Positions 54,311-62,840 are shown, counted from the stretch's first letter. The stretch is DNA of 64,000 nucleotides from an uncultured Sutterella sp. (GCA_900546995.1 URFF01000002.1:1-64000), one strand, 5' to 3'. Numbers and translations are program-made. Notes: a model not told the origin generated them from the letters alone.

Positions 54311-55717
54311 ATGAAAACGAGTCAAATTCCCCTATTGTTTGTACTGTCGGCGGCTCTTTTGAGTGGCTGCGCCGTTGCGCCGGTTGAAATGACCGCGCAG
54401 CAAAAGTCAGTGATTCCTTCGCAGTGGAGTCAAGGCGAGGGATTGCCGCAAAAGCAAGTGCTTCGTGTCGCCCCAAAAGAGTGGTGGGCCAGTTGGCAGG
54501 ATACGACTTTAAACGAACTTGTCGCCAAGACGTTGGATAACAATACGGATATTGCGACGGCGCGTGCTAATTTGAGATCGGCAATGGCTGCATTAAGCGG
54601 CGCAACTTCTTCATTATTCCCGAGCGCTACGCTAGGTGCTGATGGCAGCCGCAATCGTCGAAACGGTTCTTCAAGTGAGAGTTTTGGTGCGGATGCCTCT
54701 GCGAGTTGGACTTTTAGCTTCGGAGGACGCGATGTCTCGGCAAGACGCGCCGCCCAAGCGAGCGCCCATGCTTCAGAGCTGACCTTGGAAGATACAAAAA
54801 GCGCGATGACTAGCGAAGTGGCACTAACTTATGTGCAACTTCGTTTGGCTCAAACCCGTATGCAAATTGCTCTACAGAGCGAAAAGTCTTACAAGGAAGC
54901 GATGGATTTGACGCAATGGCGCTATGAGGCAGGGCTTGTCTCAGCAACGGATTATGAGCAAGCGATTGCGCAGTATGAAAACGCCAGAGCATCCATTGCG
55001 ACGACCCATCACAACATTTTGCAATATCAAACGGCTCTGTCGCGACTGACTGTTTTACCTTTAGCGACAATTCAGGCCTTGCCCGATGGTCCGATCCCTG
55101 TGCCACCCGAAAATCTCGCTGTTGCCATTCCTGCCGATGTGTTGTCTTTGCGTCCTGATGTGCAAGCCGCAAGAGAATCTGTGCGGGCCGCGATGGAAAA
55201 TGTTCGTGTTGCGCAAGCGGACTTTTTGCCGAGTTTATCTTTAACCGGAACCATTGGTACGGCTGCGGCGACGGTAGGGGCTTTAGGCAGTAGCGGTACC
55301 GGAATCGGTGCGTTGGTCGGCGCCCTTTCCATGCCGTTTTTGAATTGGGGTGATGCAATCGAAGCGACAGAAACTCAAAAAGCCAACTTGGATCGCGCTC
55401 AGGCTGACTATACCGCAACATTAGTCGGAGCTTTGGAAGAAACGGAAAATGCGCTTTCGGGTATTCGGGCAAGCGCCGCGAAAAAAGCCTCTCTTCATAA
55501 AGCAACGCAAAGCAGTCAACTTGCGGCGCAATTGGCACTACAGCAATACTCAAGCGGTTTGGAAGATTATCAAACGGTATTGACAACGCAGCGCTCTCTA
55601 TTGGATGCACAAGACAGTGAAGCAAGCAATCGGGCCGATTGGGCAATCGCTCATATCGATTTGTACAGAGCATTAGGTGGCGGATGGATGCCGCCAGCCG
55701 AACAGGAAAGGAATTAG
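54311..55717 (+). CDS. Outer-membrane efflux lipoprotein (TolC/NodT family)
   Basis: About 468 residues from ATG 54311. Lipoprotein signal with lipobox LLSGC, then two outer-membrane efflux repeats: DTTLNELVAKTLDNNTDIATARANLRSAMAAL in the first and LSLRPDVQAARESVRAAMENVRVAQADFLPSLSLTG in the second. RPDVQAAR-type motifs are typical of OprM/NodT. It should form the outer-membrane trimeric duct of the tripartite pump encoded next. The adaptor gene starts 4 bp after its stop. Confidence 0.92.
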   Translation: MKTSQIPLLFVLSAALLSGCAVAPVEMTAQQKSVIPSQWSQGEGLPQKQVLRVAPKEWWASWQDTTLNELVAKTLDNNTDIATARANLRSAMAALSGATSSLFPSATLGADGSRNRRNGSSSESFGADASASWTFSFGGRDVSARRAAQASAHASELTLEDTKSAMTSEVALTYVQLRLAQTRMQIALQSEKSYKEAMDLTQWRYEAGLVSATDYEQAIAQYENARASIATTHHNILQYQTALSRLTVLPLATIQALPDGPIPVPPENLAVAIPADVLSLRPDVQAARESVRAAMENVRVAQADFLPSLSLTGTIGTAAATVGALGSSGTGIGALVGALSMPFLNWGDAIEATETQKANLDRAQADYTATLVGALEETENALSGIRASAAKKASLHKATQSSQLAAQLALQQYSSGLEDYQTVLTTQRSLLDAQDSEASNRADWAIAHIDLYRALGGGWMPPAEQERN

Positions 55718-55721
55718 GTCT

Positions 55722-56996
55722 ATGACAAACGAGAAAGAAGCGATTAAAAACTTGTTGGGCGAGGCGCAACCCAAAACCTGGTCAATGAGGAAAAAGATGG
55801 TGGCAGGCGTTGTGGCCGTTGTCGTCATTTCCGCCTTTTCCTGGTGGATGGGCTCTAAGGAGGCGGGCCCCCGCTATTTGACAGAGTCTATCTCCAGAGG
55901 GAACCTGGTTGTCAACGTGACAGCAAACGGTACGTTGGAAGCTGAGCGAGAGGTCACCATTGGCTCTGAACTATCCGGCATCGTTGAAAATGTTCTGGTT
56001 GACGTCAACGATACGATTAAGCGTGGTCAGGTGCTCATCGAACTGGATACGGCTAATTTACAGGCCACGGTCTTAAAAGCCAAGGCAGCTTTAGCGAGTG
56101 CACAAGCCACCAAAAAAGAGGCCGAGGCCACGCTAGTGGAAGCCAATGCCAAATATCAGCGCCTACTAAACGTGAGAAAGCTTTCTGGCGGAAAGACTCC
56201 GGCTCAAACAGAGATTGATGAACAGGCTGCTGTAGTGGCACGTGCCGAAGCGTCAGTTGAAACGGCAAAGGCTCAAATTCAAAATGCCGAGGCGGAACTG
56301 GAAACGGCCAATACCGACTTAACGAAAGCCTATATTTCATCACCCATCGATGGCGTGGTTCTGGCTCGTTCGGTTGAGCCGGGTTATGCTGTGGCGGCCT
56401 CTTTGCAAGCCGTTGAACTCTTAACGATTGCAAGTGACTTGAGAACCTTGGAGTTGGAAATCGATGTCGACGAGGCCGATGTCAGCATGGTCAAACCCGG
56501 TCAGAAGGCAACCTTCACGGTGAGCGCCTATCCCAATAAGAATTTTCCCGCGACGCTCACCAAAGTGGCCTATGGTCCCGATAAAACCGAGGAAACCACC
56601 AATGTGGTGACCTATACTGCTTATCTTACGGTTGCCAATAATGATCTGCTCTTGCGCCCAGGAATGACGGCAACGGCACGCATTGTCACTGAAAGTCGCG
56701 ACAACGTGTTACTGGTGCCCAATACGGCGTTGAGGTTTGTGCCTAGTGTGTCGGTGGGGTCAAGTGCTGTGAGCAGTTTGATGATGGGACCGCCTCGAAG
56801 CAACAATAAAAAGTCCAATGATGTCGGAGGGGCCGCGGCTCAAAGACAAAGCACGGTTTGGGTATTGCGTGGCAATAACGCCGAGCAGCTTTCGATTATC
56901 ACGGGAGCAAGCGACGGAACAAAGACCGAAGTCATTTCTGGTGACTTGAAAGAGGGTGATTTGGTGATTACGAGTCAATTAAAGGCAGGCTCCTAA
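55722..56996 (+). CDS. MacA-like periplasmic adaptor (membrane fusion protein)
   Basis: About 424 residues from ATG 55722 with a GGAATTAGG-like site. One N-terminal membrane anchor (about 28-45), a biotinyl-lipoyl half (LEAEREVTIGSELSGIVENVLVDVNDTIKRGQVLIELD), a long helical hairpin (about 105-205), the second lipoyl half (SSPIDGVVLARSVEPGYAVAAS) and a beta-barrel domain ending in VLVPNTALRFVP. The helical hairpin contacts TolC. The Ser/Asn-rich insert near residue 355-375 is unusual. Confidence 0.92.
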   Translation: MTNEKEAIKNLLGEAQPKTWSMRKKMVAGVVAVVVISAFSWWMGSKEAGPRYLTESISRGNLVVNVTANGTLEAEREVTIGSELSGIVENVLVDVNDTIKRGQVLIELDTANLQATVLKAKAALASAQATKKEAEATLVEANAKYQRLLNVRKLSGGKTPAQTEIDEQAAVVARAEASVETAKAQIQNAEAELETANTDLTKAYISSPIDGVVLARSVEPGYAVAASLQAVELLTIASDLRTLELEIDVDEADVSMVKPGQKATFTVSAYPNKNFPATLTKVAYGPDKTEETTNVVTYTAYLTVANNDLLLRPGMTATARIVTESRDNVLLVPNTALRFVPSVSVGSSAVSSLMMGPPRSNNKKSNDVGGAAAQRQSTVWVLRGNNAEQLSIITGASDGTKTEVISGDLKEGDLVITSQLKAGS

Positions 56997-57006
56997 GGAG
57001 ACACTT

Positions 57007-57714
57007 ATGACTCAAAAGCAAAGCCTTGTACAGTTAATTGACATTCACAAGCGCTATGGTCATGGCGAGGCGGCATTTTACGCACTGCAGGGGGTTAATT
57101 TTCAAATTGAGGAGGGTGACTTCGTGGCGGTCATGGGCCCTTCAGGGTCCGGTAAATCCACCTGCATGAATATTGTCGGGGCGCTTGATACGCCGACTTC
57201 GGGCCAGTACCTTTACCGTGGGGTTCATGTTGAGTTGATGACTCAAAATGAACGGGCGCTTTTACGAAGGAAATATTTCGGTTTTATTTTCCAAGGGTTT
57301 AATCTATTGCCACGCACAACGGCTCTGGAAAATGTTGAGTTACCGCTTCTTTATCGTGGTGTTGCCCGTGAGGAGCGTCATCGTTTGGCACGTCAGGCGC
57401 TTGATCGGGTCGGTCTTTTGCGTTGGGAAAATCACACGCCAGGTGAACTGTCAGGCGGTCAACAACAGCGAGTGGCGATCGCCAGAGCGATTGTGTCTCG
57501 CCCTGAATTGCTTTTGGCTGATGAACCGACCGGCAGCTTGGATACCAAACGAAGCATTGAGATCATGCAGTTACTCAGGGACCTGAATGAGCAAGACGGG
57601 ATCACTGTGGCACTGGTTACCCATGAACCCGATATGGCTCAATTTGCCAAGCGTATTGTGCACTTCAGGGACGGCAATATTGAATTGAGTCAGGGAGCCG
57701 GTCATGTGGGGTAA
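57007..57714 (+). CDS. MacB-type ABC transporter ATP-binding protein
   Basis: 235 residues: Walker [44 protein letters not shown], signature [16 protein letters not shown], Walker B LLLADEPTGSLDTK. This is the MacB/LolD subfamily. In E. coli the ATPase and permease are fused in one MacB; here they are separate, the permease start overlapping this stop by 11 bp. AAGGAG lies 7-8 nt before the ATG. Confidence 0.93.
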   Translation: MTQKQSLVQLIDIHKRYGHGEAAFYALQGVNFQIEEGDFVAVMGPSGSGKSTCMNIVGALDTPTSGQYLYRGVHVELMTQNERALLRRKYFGFIFQGFNLLPRTTALENVELPLLYRGVAREERHRLARQALDRVGLLRWENHTPGELSGGQQQRVAIARAIVSRPELLLADEPTGSLDTKRSIEIMQLLRDLNEQDGITVALVTHEPDMAQFAKRIVHFRDGNIELSQGAGHVG

Positions 57715-58909
57715 TGCGTTTTTATTGGCTTTGCGACAAATTCGCCGTAATCCGATGCGTTCACTGCTGACGGTGCTGGGGATTGTCATTGGGGTGGCGG
57801 CGGTTATCACGATGGTGACCGTCGGCAATGGCGCGACACAAGCCGTGCGTGAACAGATTGAAAGTTTGGGCAGCAATCAGCTTATGATTCGACCGGGGCA
57901 ACGCATGGGACCGGGCGGAGCCGCCGGTGCCATTTCTTTTAAGTTGGAAGATGTGGATGCGATTGCCAATCAAATTGCCGGCATTCGTGCCGTTGCTCCG
58001 CAACGCTCCACCACCATGACGGTGGTCGCTCAAGGACGAAATTGGTCGACTCAGGTGATTGGAAGCTCCAATCAATACTTCATTTTGGACAATCGTCAGC
58101 TAAGGGCCGGGCGCTACTTTGAAGTGCAGGAAGAAGCCTCCGGGGCGGCGGTTTGTGTCATTGGAACCACCATTCAGAAGGAAATTTTCGGTCAGGTCAA
58201 TCCGGTGGGCGAGATGTTAAGGACCGGGAAATTTTCCTGTCGAATCGTTGGGGTCTTGGAAAGCAAAGGGCAGGCGGCAATCGGCGGTGACCAAGATGAT
58301 TTAGTGGTGATGCCGATAACGACCTTTCAGCGACGGGTTTCCGGTAATAGTCGGGTTTCTGCCATTTTGATTTCAGTGGATTCGCAAATTGACCGCCAGA
58401 TGTTAACCGAAAGTTTGCGAAGCCTGATGCGTGAAAGGCGTTCTTTATCGGATACCGATGCCGATAACTTCATGATTTTGGATACCGAAGAAATCGCCCG
58501 ACGCGTATCAAGTACGACGGAAATTATGACGATGTTATTGGGCGCGGTGGCAGCGGTCAGTTTGATTGTGGGCGGCATTGGCATCATGAACATTATGCTT
58601 GTCAGCGTGACGGAAAGAACTCGGGAAATCGGGGTACGGTTGGCGATCGGTGCGATGGCTCGGGAAGTCTTGATGCAATTTTTGATTGAAGCGGTCGTGC
58701 TTGGCGCCATGGGGGGCGTGATCGGTGTTTTAATTGCTTTTGTGGGCTCGATTGTTTTATCGCATCTGATGAACATTCCCTTTATTTTCAATCCGGGAAT
58801 CAATATGATTGCCTTCGGCTTCGCGGCATTGACGGGTATCATTTTCGGGTATTTCCCAGCTCGCCGTGCGGCTCAGTTGGATCCAATTGAGGCAGTAAGA
58901 CACGAATGA
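57704..58909 (+). CDS. MacB-type ABC transporter permease
   Basis: 401 residues with four membrane segments (about 21-43, 273-300, 325-350, 365-385) and a ~220-residue periplasmic domain after the first, the MacB_PCD/FtsX layout. N-terminal ALRQIRRNPMRSLLTVLGIVIGVAAVITMVTVGNG and the DPIEAVRHE ending are family hallmarks. With the ATPase it drives a mechanotransmission pump, exporting substrates from the periplasm through the TolC-like duct. The stop overlaps the binding-protein start by 4 bp. Confidence 0.93.
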   Translation: MWGNAFLLALRQIRRNPMRSLLTVLGIVIGVAAVITMVTVGNGATQAVREQIESLGSNQLMIRPGQRMGPGGAAGAISFKLEDVDAIANQIAGIRAVAPQRSTTMTVVAQGRNWSTQVIGSSNQYFILDNRQLRAGRYFEVQEEASGAAVCVIGTTIQKEIFGQVNPVGEMLRTGKFSCRIVGVLESKGQAAIGGDQDDLVVMPITTFQRRVSGNSRVSAILISVDSQIDRQMLTESLRSLMRERRSLSDTDADNFMILDTEEIARRVSSTTEIMTMLLGAVAAVSLIVGGIGIMNIMLVSVTERTREIGVRLAIGAMAREVLMQFLIEAVVLGAMGGVIGVLIAFVGSIVLSHLMNIPFIFNPGINMIAFGFAALTGIIFGYFPARRAAQLDPIEAVRHE

Positions 58910-59841
58910 TTAAGAATTGTTTGGCCATTTTGGCGTTACTTTTTTCTCTAACGGTGGCAGCAGCTGACTATCCAAAGGTCTTGAATATCACCTATGTGAA
59001 GGCTCCTTTTAATATCCAGAACATGGTGATGAAAGAGCAGGGGCTTTTGGAGAAGGAATTTCAAGCCGAAGGCATTCAAATTCATTGGATTCCGATCAAG
59101 GCTGGATTAAACCAGGTTCGTGGCATGGCTGCTGGCGAAATTGACATGGTCTCCGCCATGAATACCAGCACCTTGTTGATTGCCAACTCCGTGGGAAACC
59201 GAATTGTCATCGTTGACGGGGTTGCACATCCTGATAATACCTTTGCGTTGGTAGCAAAACCCGCTGTGGCGAAAAGTGTCGCCGAACTGAAAGGCAAGCG
59301 TGTGGTAGGCCCCAAGGGGACTGTGCTGCATCACATGCTTTTAGCCTCGTTGGTTCAAAACGACTTGTCGATGAAAGACGTTGATTTTGTTTCCATGAAT
59401 TTACCCGCATCGCTTACGACACTTTTAAGCGGTCGAGCCGATGCGGCGTTAGTGGCTGCCGGAGGTTTATTAAAGGCGCAATCAGAGGGTTACGAGCCCA
59501 TTGTGAAGGCTAAAGGTCTCATTGGGACAAACCTTGTTTTAGCCGCACGGGCGGATTTTGCCCAGCTCTATCCAGAAGTGGTAAGCCGAGTGGCTAAAGT
59601 CAACCGTGAGGCTTTGGCTTGGGCACAGAATCACCGGGATGAAGCGGTGGCATTGGGCGCAAAAGCGCACGGCATTTCGATTTCTGAGGCTCAACAACTA
59701 TTCGATTGGTCTGGGTTTTACGCGGATTTGACTGAAGAAGATGTGAAGGCGCTCGAAGAGAGTCAAGCGTTTCTCTTATCGGAAAAAATGATGACTCAGC
59801 CTGTGGACGTTCACTCGTTATTTTGGCCAAAGGCACCTTAA
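58906..59841 (+). CDS. Periplasmic solute-binding protein (SsuA/NMT1-like) in the efflux operon
   Basis: 311 residues with a signal peptide (MIKNCLAILALLFSLTVAAA). The mature protein is an NMT1/SsuA-type binding fold: YVKAPFNIQNMVMKEQGLLEKEFQAEG, GLNQVRGMAAGEIDMVSAMNTS, VAELKGKRVVGPKGTVLHHMLLASL and LLSGRADAALVAAGG. Relatives bind sulfonates, thiamine precursors or aromatic acids for import. The ATG overlaps the permease stop (ATGA), so it is translationally coupled to a MacB-type exporter and has no import permease beside it. It may present substrate to the pump or act as a sensor; substrate unknown. Confidence 0.87.
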   Translation: MIKNCLAILALLFSLTVAAADYPKVLNITYVKAPFNIQNMVMKEQGLLEKEFQAEGIQIHWIPIKAGLNQVRGMAAGEIDMVSAMNTSTLLIANSVGNRIVIVDGVAHPDNTFALVAKPAVAKSVAELKGKRVVGPKGTVLHHMLLASLVQNDLSMKDVDFVSMNLPASLTTLLSGRADAALVAAGGLLKAQSEGYEPIVKAKGLIGTNLVLAARADFAQLYPEVVSRVAKVNREALAWAQNHRDEAVALGAKAHGISISEAQQLFDWSGFYADLTEEDVKALEESQAFLLSEKMMTQPVDVHSLFWPKAP

Positions 59842-59847
59842 CAGAAA

Positions 59848-59879
59848 AAATCCCGCACCAACTGATTGATGCGGGATTT
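59848..59879. terminator. Bidirectional terminator between the binding protein gene and pyrE
   Basis: A perfect 10-bp stem (59848-59857 and 59870-59879) with a 12-nt loop. On the minus strand a run of Ts follows (59845-59850), serving pyrE; on the plus strand the exit is weaker. Confidence 0.85.
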
Positions 59880-59898
59880 GTCTTAAAGACTCAACCGA

Positions 59899-60570
59899 TT
59901 AGTTTTCACGCGTTGTAGCGATCAAACCACGACGAGCAGCCCAAGTCCAGGGGGTCTTGAGCCATTCTTCAATCACGGCTTTTTGTTCTTCAGAAATCAC
60001 ACCCATGGTCACTGCTTTGGCCACAATGCGCTTGAATTCAATCATGCGGTGAGCTTGGATGCCGGCGTCTTTGAAGAGTTCGGCGGTTTCGCTCATGTCA
60101 AAGTTCGTGATGCTCACGCAATCGGTGACGATGGCGCCTTCTTCGCGAAGCGTTTTGATCGCATCAAGGCAAGATAAGCCCGTGGAAATATGGTCTTCGA
60201 TAATCAATACGCGCAAGCCCTTGACGCTACCGCCTTCAATACGGTCGAGATCGCCGTAGGTTTTGGCGCGTTGGCGCACATAAATCATCGGGCAATTTAA
60301 ACGATAGGCCAATGCGGCGCTGTGGGTTAAACCACCGGCGTCCACACCGGCGATCATGTCGTACTTCAAGCCCCAAGCGTCAATTAAGGAGGCCATGGTT
60401 TCGATCACATCGTGCCAAGCGTCCGGATGAGTGATCAATTTGCGGTTATCCACATAAATCGGCGTAACCAAGCCGGACTTCAAGCGAAGCGGTTCTTCGG
60501 TTAAGAAAGCCACTGCGTTTAACGAGAGCAGGTTTTCGATCAGAATGTTTTCAGCAAGCATAGACGGCAT
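59899..60570 (-). CDS. pyrE: Orotate phosphoribosyltransferase PyrE
   Basis: About 223 residues from ATG 60570, chosen because GAGGAGA lies 7 nt upstream; an ATG at 60588 overlaps the preceding stop. N-terminal LKSGLVTPIYVDNRKLITHP, AGVDAGGLTHSAALAYRL, the flexible loop RQRAKTYGDLDRIEG, and the PRPP loop VLIIEDHISTGLSCLDAI. The PRPP motif has HIST, where most OPRTases have VIT/VTSG-like residues. It makes OMP from orotate and PRPP. It is the second gene of an operon with an amidohydrolase. Confidence 0.92.
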   Translation of the reverse strand: MPSMLAENILIENLLSLNAVAFLTEEPLRLKSGLVTPIYVDNRKLITHPDAWHDVIETMASLIDAWGLKYDMIAGVDAGGLTHSAALAYRLNCPMIYVRQRAKTYGDLDRIEGGSVKGLRVLIIEDHISTGLSCLDAIKTLREEGAIVTDCVSITNFDMSETAELFKDAGIQAHRMIEFKRIVAKAVTMGVISEEQKAVIEEWLKTPWTWAARRGLIATTREN

Positions 60571-60587
60571 GTTTGTTTCTCCTCTCA

Positions 60588-61598
60588 TTATTTCTTAGCC
60601 AACGGGGCATACGGTTCAATACCGAGGGCCATGCGGCCGTTGCGGGTGGCAATTTCCACTAAATCTTCGAATTGGTCATAACGGCAGCCGGTGGCCATCA
60701 ACGTGAGTTCATGCCACATATCGCCGCCATTCCAAGGCACCATGGCGTCAGCAACGTTGTCAACACCAATTGCCACGCGAACACCGGCCGGAACCAATTC
60801 GTCGACCGGGGTCATGGAGTTATGCAACGGTCCCACCGCTTCAGTACGCGGGGTGTCGATCCAGGCGGTCGGGCAGGCGATCATCATCACACCGGCTTCA
60901 CGCATGAGCTCGTAGAGGCGTTGGCGATACTTCTTGGAGTGAGCGGCGATGGAAATACCGTGCACGCCGACCACGCGACCTTGAAGACCGAATTCGATGG
61001 TCTTTAAGCACATTTGTTCCGTTTCGTATTCCACGGCTTGGTTGAATTGGTCAACGTGGGCGTGGACCATCTTGCCTTGCTCTTTGGCCGTGCCCATGAT
61101 GATGTTCCAAGCTTCGTCAGCCTTGCCATAGTCGCGTTCGTCACGCTTCGGTAAGGCACCGATGATGTCAACGAGTTCGGCACCGATATCGAACCACTTG
61201 CGGGCTTCGGGTTCAATCACGCCTTTTAAGGTTTGATTGGCAAACTTCACCGTGATTTGATCCTTATAGTGTTCACGAGCCTTCATACCGGCGATGATGG
61301 CGCGGTCTTCACTTTGCGGGTCAATGTCAACGAACGTGCAAAGGCCCGTAACGCCTTGGCTGATCATCAGCTCGAACATGGTCGAGAAACGGGCATAAAA
61401 ATCTTCAACGGTTGATTCGCGTTTCAGACGGTCCAAAGCGTCCCACTTTTGCTGCAACGTGCAGGTACGACGCATTTCCATGATTTCCGGGCTCAACGTG
61501 AAGGAACGGTCAGCGTGAGCGTGCGTATTGACCCAGCCACCGTTGGCCTTAATCATCGGCTCCAACATGGCACGGACGGTATTCGGTGTTGCGTTCAT
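60588..61598 (-). CDS. Amidohydrolase, cytosine deaminase-like
   Basis: 336 residues of TIM-barrel amidohydrolase fold. Metal ligands: HxH in VNTHAHADRS (about 25-27), His in MVHAHVDQ (about 183-185), His in VGVHGISIAAHS (about 215) and Asp in AIGVDNVADAM (about 280). The spacing resembles the cytosine deaminase/N-isopropylammelide-type branch. Sharing an operon with pyrE suggests a pyrimidine substrate such as cytosine or a ring-opening intermediate, but no specific enzyme is proven. A GAGAGAGA site precedes the ATG. The leader upstream contains a peptide ORF and terminator. Confidence 0.8.
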   Translation of the reverse strand: MNATPNTVRAMLEPMIKANGGWVNTHAHADRSFTLSPEIMEMRRTCTLQQKWDALDRLKRESTVEDFYARFSTMFELMISQGVTGLCTFVDIDPQSEDRAIIAGMKAREHYKDQITVKFANQTLKGVIEPEARKWFDIGAELVDIIGALPKRDERDYGKADEAWNIIMGTAKEQGKMVHAHVDQFNQAVEYETEQMCLKTIEFGLQGRVVGVHGISIAAHSKKYRQRLYELMREAGVMMIACPTAWIDTPRTEAVGPLHNSMTPVDELVPAGVRVAIGVDNVADAMVPWNGGDMWHELTLMATGCRYDQFEDLVEIATRNGRMALGIEPYAPLAKK

Positions 61599-61636
61599 TG
61601 CTCTCTCTCTAAAAGTTGGTTAATCACAAGACGGCC

Positions 61637-61671
61637 TAAAAAAACGGCAATCCTCAAAAAGGATTGCCGTT
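61637..61671 (-). terminator. Attenuator terminator in the amidohydrolase-pyrE leader
   Basis: On the minus strand, an 11-bp stem (61643-61653 and 61661-61671) with a 7-nt loop is followed by six more Ts. It lies ~40 nt upstream of the amidohydrolase start, in the same direction. A second T6 run (61672-61677) precedes the stem. It would stop most transcripts before the structural genes unless disrupted. Confidence 0.85.
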
Positions 61672-61746
61672 AAAAAATACATCCCCCGTCGCTTTATACA
61701 AAGCGGCTCGTTCGCGTCGTGCTCGGGCGTGTACGGAGGAATACAT
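61654..61746 (-). CDS. Leader peptide ahead of amidohydrolase-pyrE
   Basis: A 30-codon ORF starting ATG 61746 with an AAGGTGA Shine-Dalgarno 7 nt upstream. The peptide begins MYSSVHARARRERAALYK and ends VFFNGNPF; its stop codon TGA (61656-61654) falls in the loop of the attenuator hairpin. The two Phe codons are read from the T6 run just before the hairpin. Arg is frequent (six of 30). A ribosome that keeps up with the polymerase would cover the 5' arm and prevent terminator formation, as in pyrBI/pyrL-type UTP-sensitive attenuation. Confidence 0.65.
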   Translation of the reverse strand: MYSSVHARARRERAALYKATGDVFFNGNPF

Positions 61747-61765
61747 AAAGTTCACCTTGACCCTT

Positions 61766-61790
61766 ACGGGTTAAAAACACATTAACCCGT
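61766..61790 (-). promoter_or_regulatory. Inverted repeat at the start of the pyrE-operon leader
   Basis: Two 9-bp arms (ACGGGTTAA and TTAACCCGT) flank 7 nt, overlapping the predicted transcription start. It could be an operator or a 5' stabilising hairpin. Confidence 0.5.
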
Positions 61791-61791
61791 C

Positions 61792-61821
61792 ATTTTATCC
61801 CAAAAGATGGTTAAATTTCCA
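61792..61821 (-). promoter_or_regulatory. Candidate promoter for the amidohydrolase-pyrE operon
   Basis: On the minus strand TGGAAA (61821-61816, 4/6) and TAAAAT (61797-61792, 5/6) are 18 bp apart; transcription would start around 61786. The stretch from 61822 to 61947 shows nothing else that I can support. Confidence 0.45.
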
Positions 61822-61947
61822 GGTTTTGTTTGATTTAATTTTTTGGATATTCAAATAGATTTTTTAAAACAAACAGATAACCAATCCATACCAAGTATAA
61901 AGTGCTTCTCAAGTAGAGACAAATCTCGAGCTAAATCGAGCAAACAA

Positions 61948-61976
61948 AAAAACCTGCCGACAGGCGACAGGTTTTT
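61948..61976 (-). terminator. Rho-independent terminator after ssb
   Basis: A 9-bp stem (61948-61956 and 61968-61976) with an 11-nt interior is followed on the minus strand by TT after an A/T-rich stem foot. It lies 19 bp after the ssb stop. Confidence 0.8.
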
Positions 61977-61995
61977 CATACGAGCTCGATCTTCT

Positions 61996-62496
61996 TTAGA
62001 AGGGGATATCTTCGTCCAAGTTATCCAAGCTACCGCCAACTGGAGAAGGAATGGATTCGGTGTGGCGTTGTTGATAGTTCGCAGCCGGAGCGTGTTCCGT
62101 GTGAGCTGGAGCCGGACGACGCGGAGCCGATTCAAAACCACCGGCCGGTGCATCGGTACGTTCACGAGAACCAAGCATTTGCATGGATTCGGCAATGATT
62201 TCCGTGGAGTAGCGATCTTGTCCATCCGGACCTTGCCACTTACGGGTGCGTAAACGACCTTCCACATAAACGGGGCGGCCCTTACGGAGGTATTCTGCAG
62301 CGATTTCAGCTTGGCGACCGAAGAAAACGACACGGTGCCATTCCGTTTCTTCTTGCGGTTGACCGTTCGAATCCTTATAGCGACGCGAAGTGGCGACCGT
62401 GATCGTGGTGATTGCCGTACCGCCTTCGGCCGTGTAGCGGGTATCCGGGTCTCTTCCCAAATTACCAATAATGATGACTTTATTGACTGAAGCCAT
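61996..62496 (-). CDS. ssb: Single-stranded DNA-binding protein Ssb
   Basis: 166 residues. The N-terminal OB fold (about 1-110) has [33 protein letters not shown] and [38 protein letters not shown] Pro/Ala/Gln-rich linker (about 115-155) leads to the acidic tip NLDEDIPF, the docking site for DNA-repair partners. It binds ssDNA as a tetramer. It is divergent from uvrA with 344 bp between, as in E. coli. Confidence 0.97.
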   Translation of the reverse strand: MASVNKVIIIGNLGRDPDTRYTAEGGTAITTITVATSRRYKDSNGQPQEETEWHRVVFFGRQAEIAAEYLRKGRPVYVEGRLRTRKWQGPDGQDRYSTEIIAESMQMLGSRERTDAPAGGFESAPRRPAPAHTEHAPAANYQQRHTESIPSPVGGSLDNLDEDIPF

Positions 62497-62840
62497 AATC
62501 TTTCATTCCCAAAAACTTGATGCCGATATAAGGGGCATCGAATATACGCAACCCGAAAAAATCAATTCCGATCGTATGGATCGTTTGGTGGAATTTGATA
62601 TCGCTTTCGGGAGCATATCGAAAATATGCTAGGCGTTATTTTGAAGTAACCGGAAGAAAAAATCCACAAAAAAGCGGATTTCCGTCCTATTGAGTGGCCA
62701 AACTAGCCGTTTAGTCCCACCGAGGTGTTTAGCTTTTCAGGATAACGTCTCGACGGTGTTGATTTGTTAACGTTTTTTGCCCGAATAAGTTGCTCAGAAT
62801 ACAATCCGATTGAACAGAAAAAATAGCGATTAAGGTCTGT
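62497..62840. other. ssb-uvrA divergent intergenic region
   Basis: 344 bp without a gene. It holds a palindrome AGCATAT-N5-ATATGCT (62612-62630) and a second inverted repeat, GATGCC-N9-GGCATC, nearer ssb, plus the uvrA promoter. I looked for a CTG-N10-CAG LexA site and did not find one. Confidence 0.6.
62777..62805 (+). promoter_or_regulatory. Candidate uvrA promoter
   Basis: TTGCCC (62777-62782, 4/6) and TACAAT (62800-62805, 5/6) are 17 bp apart; transcription would start about 62812, 29 nt before the uvrA ATG. Confidence 0.5.
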
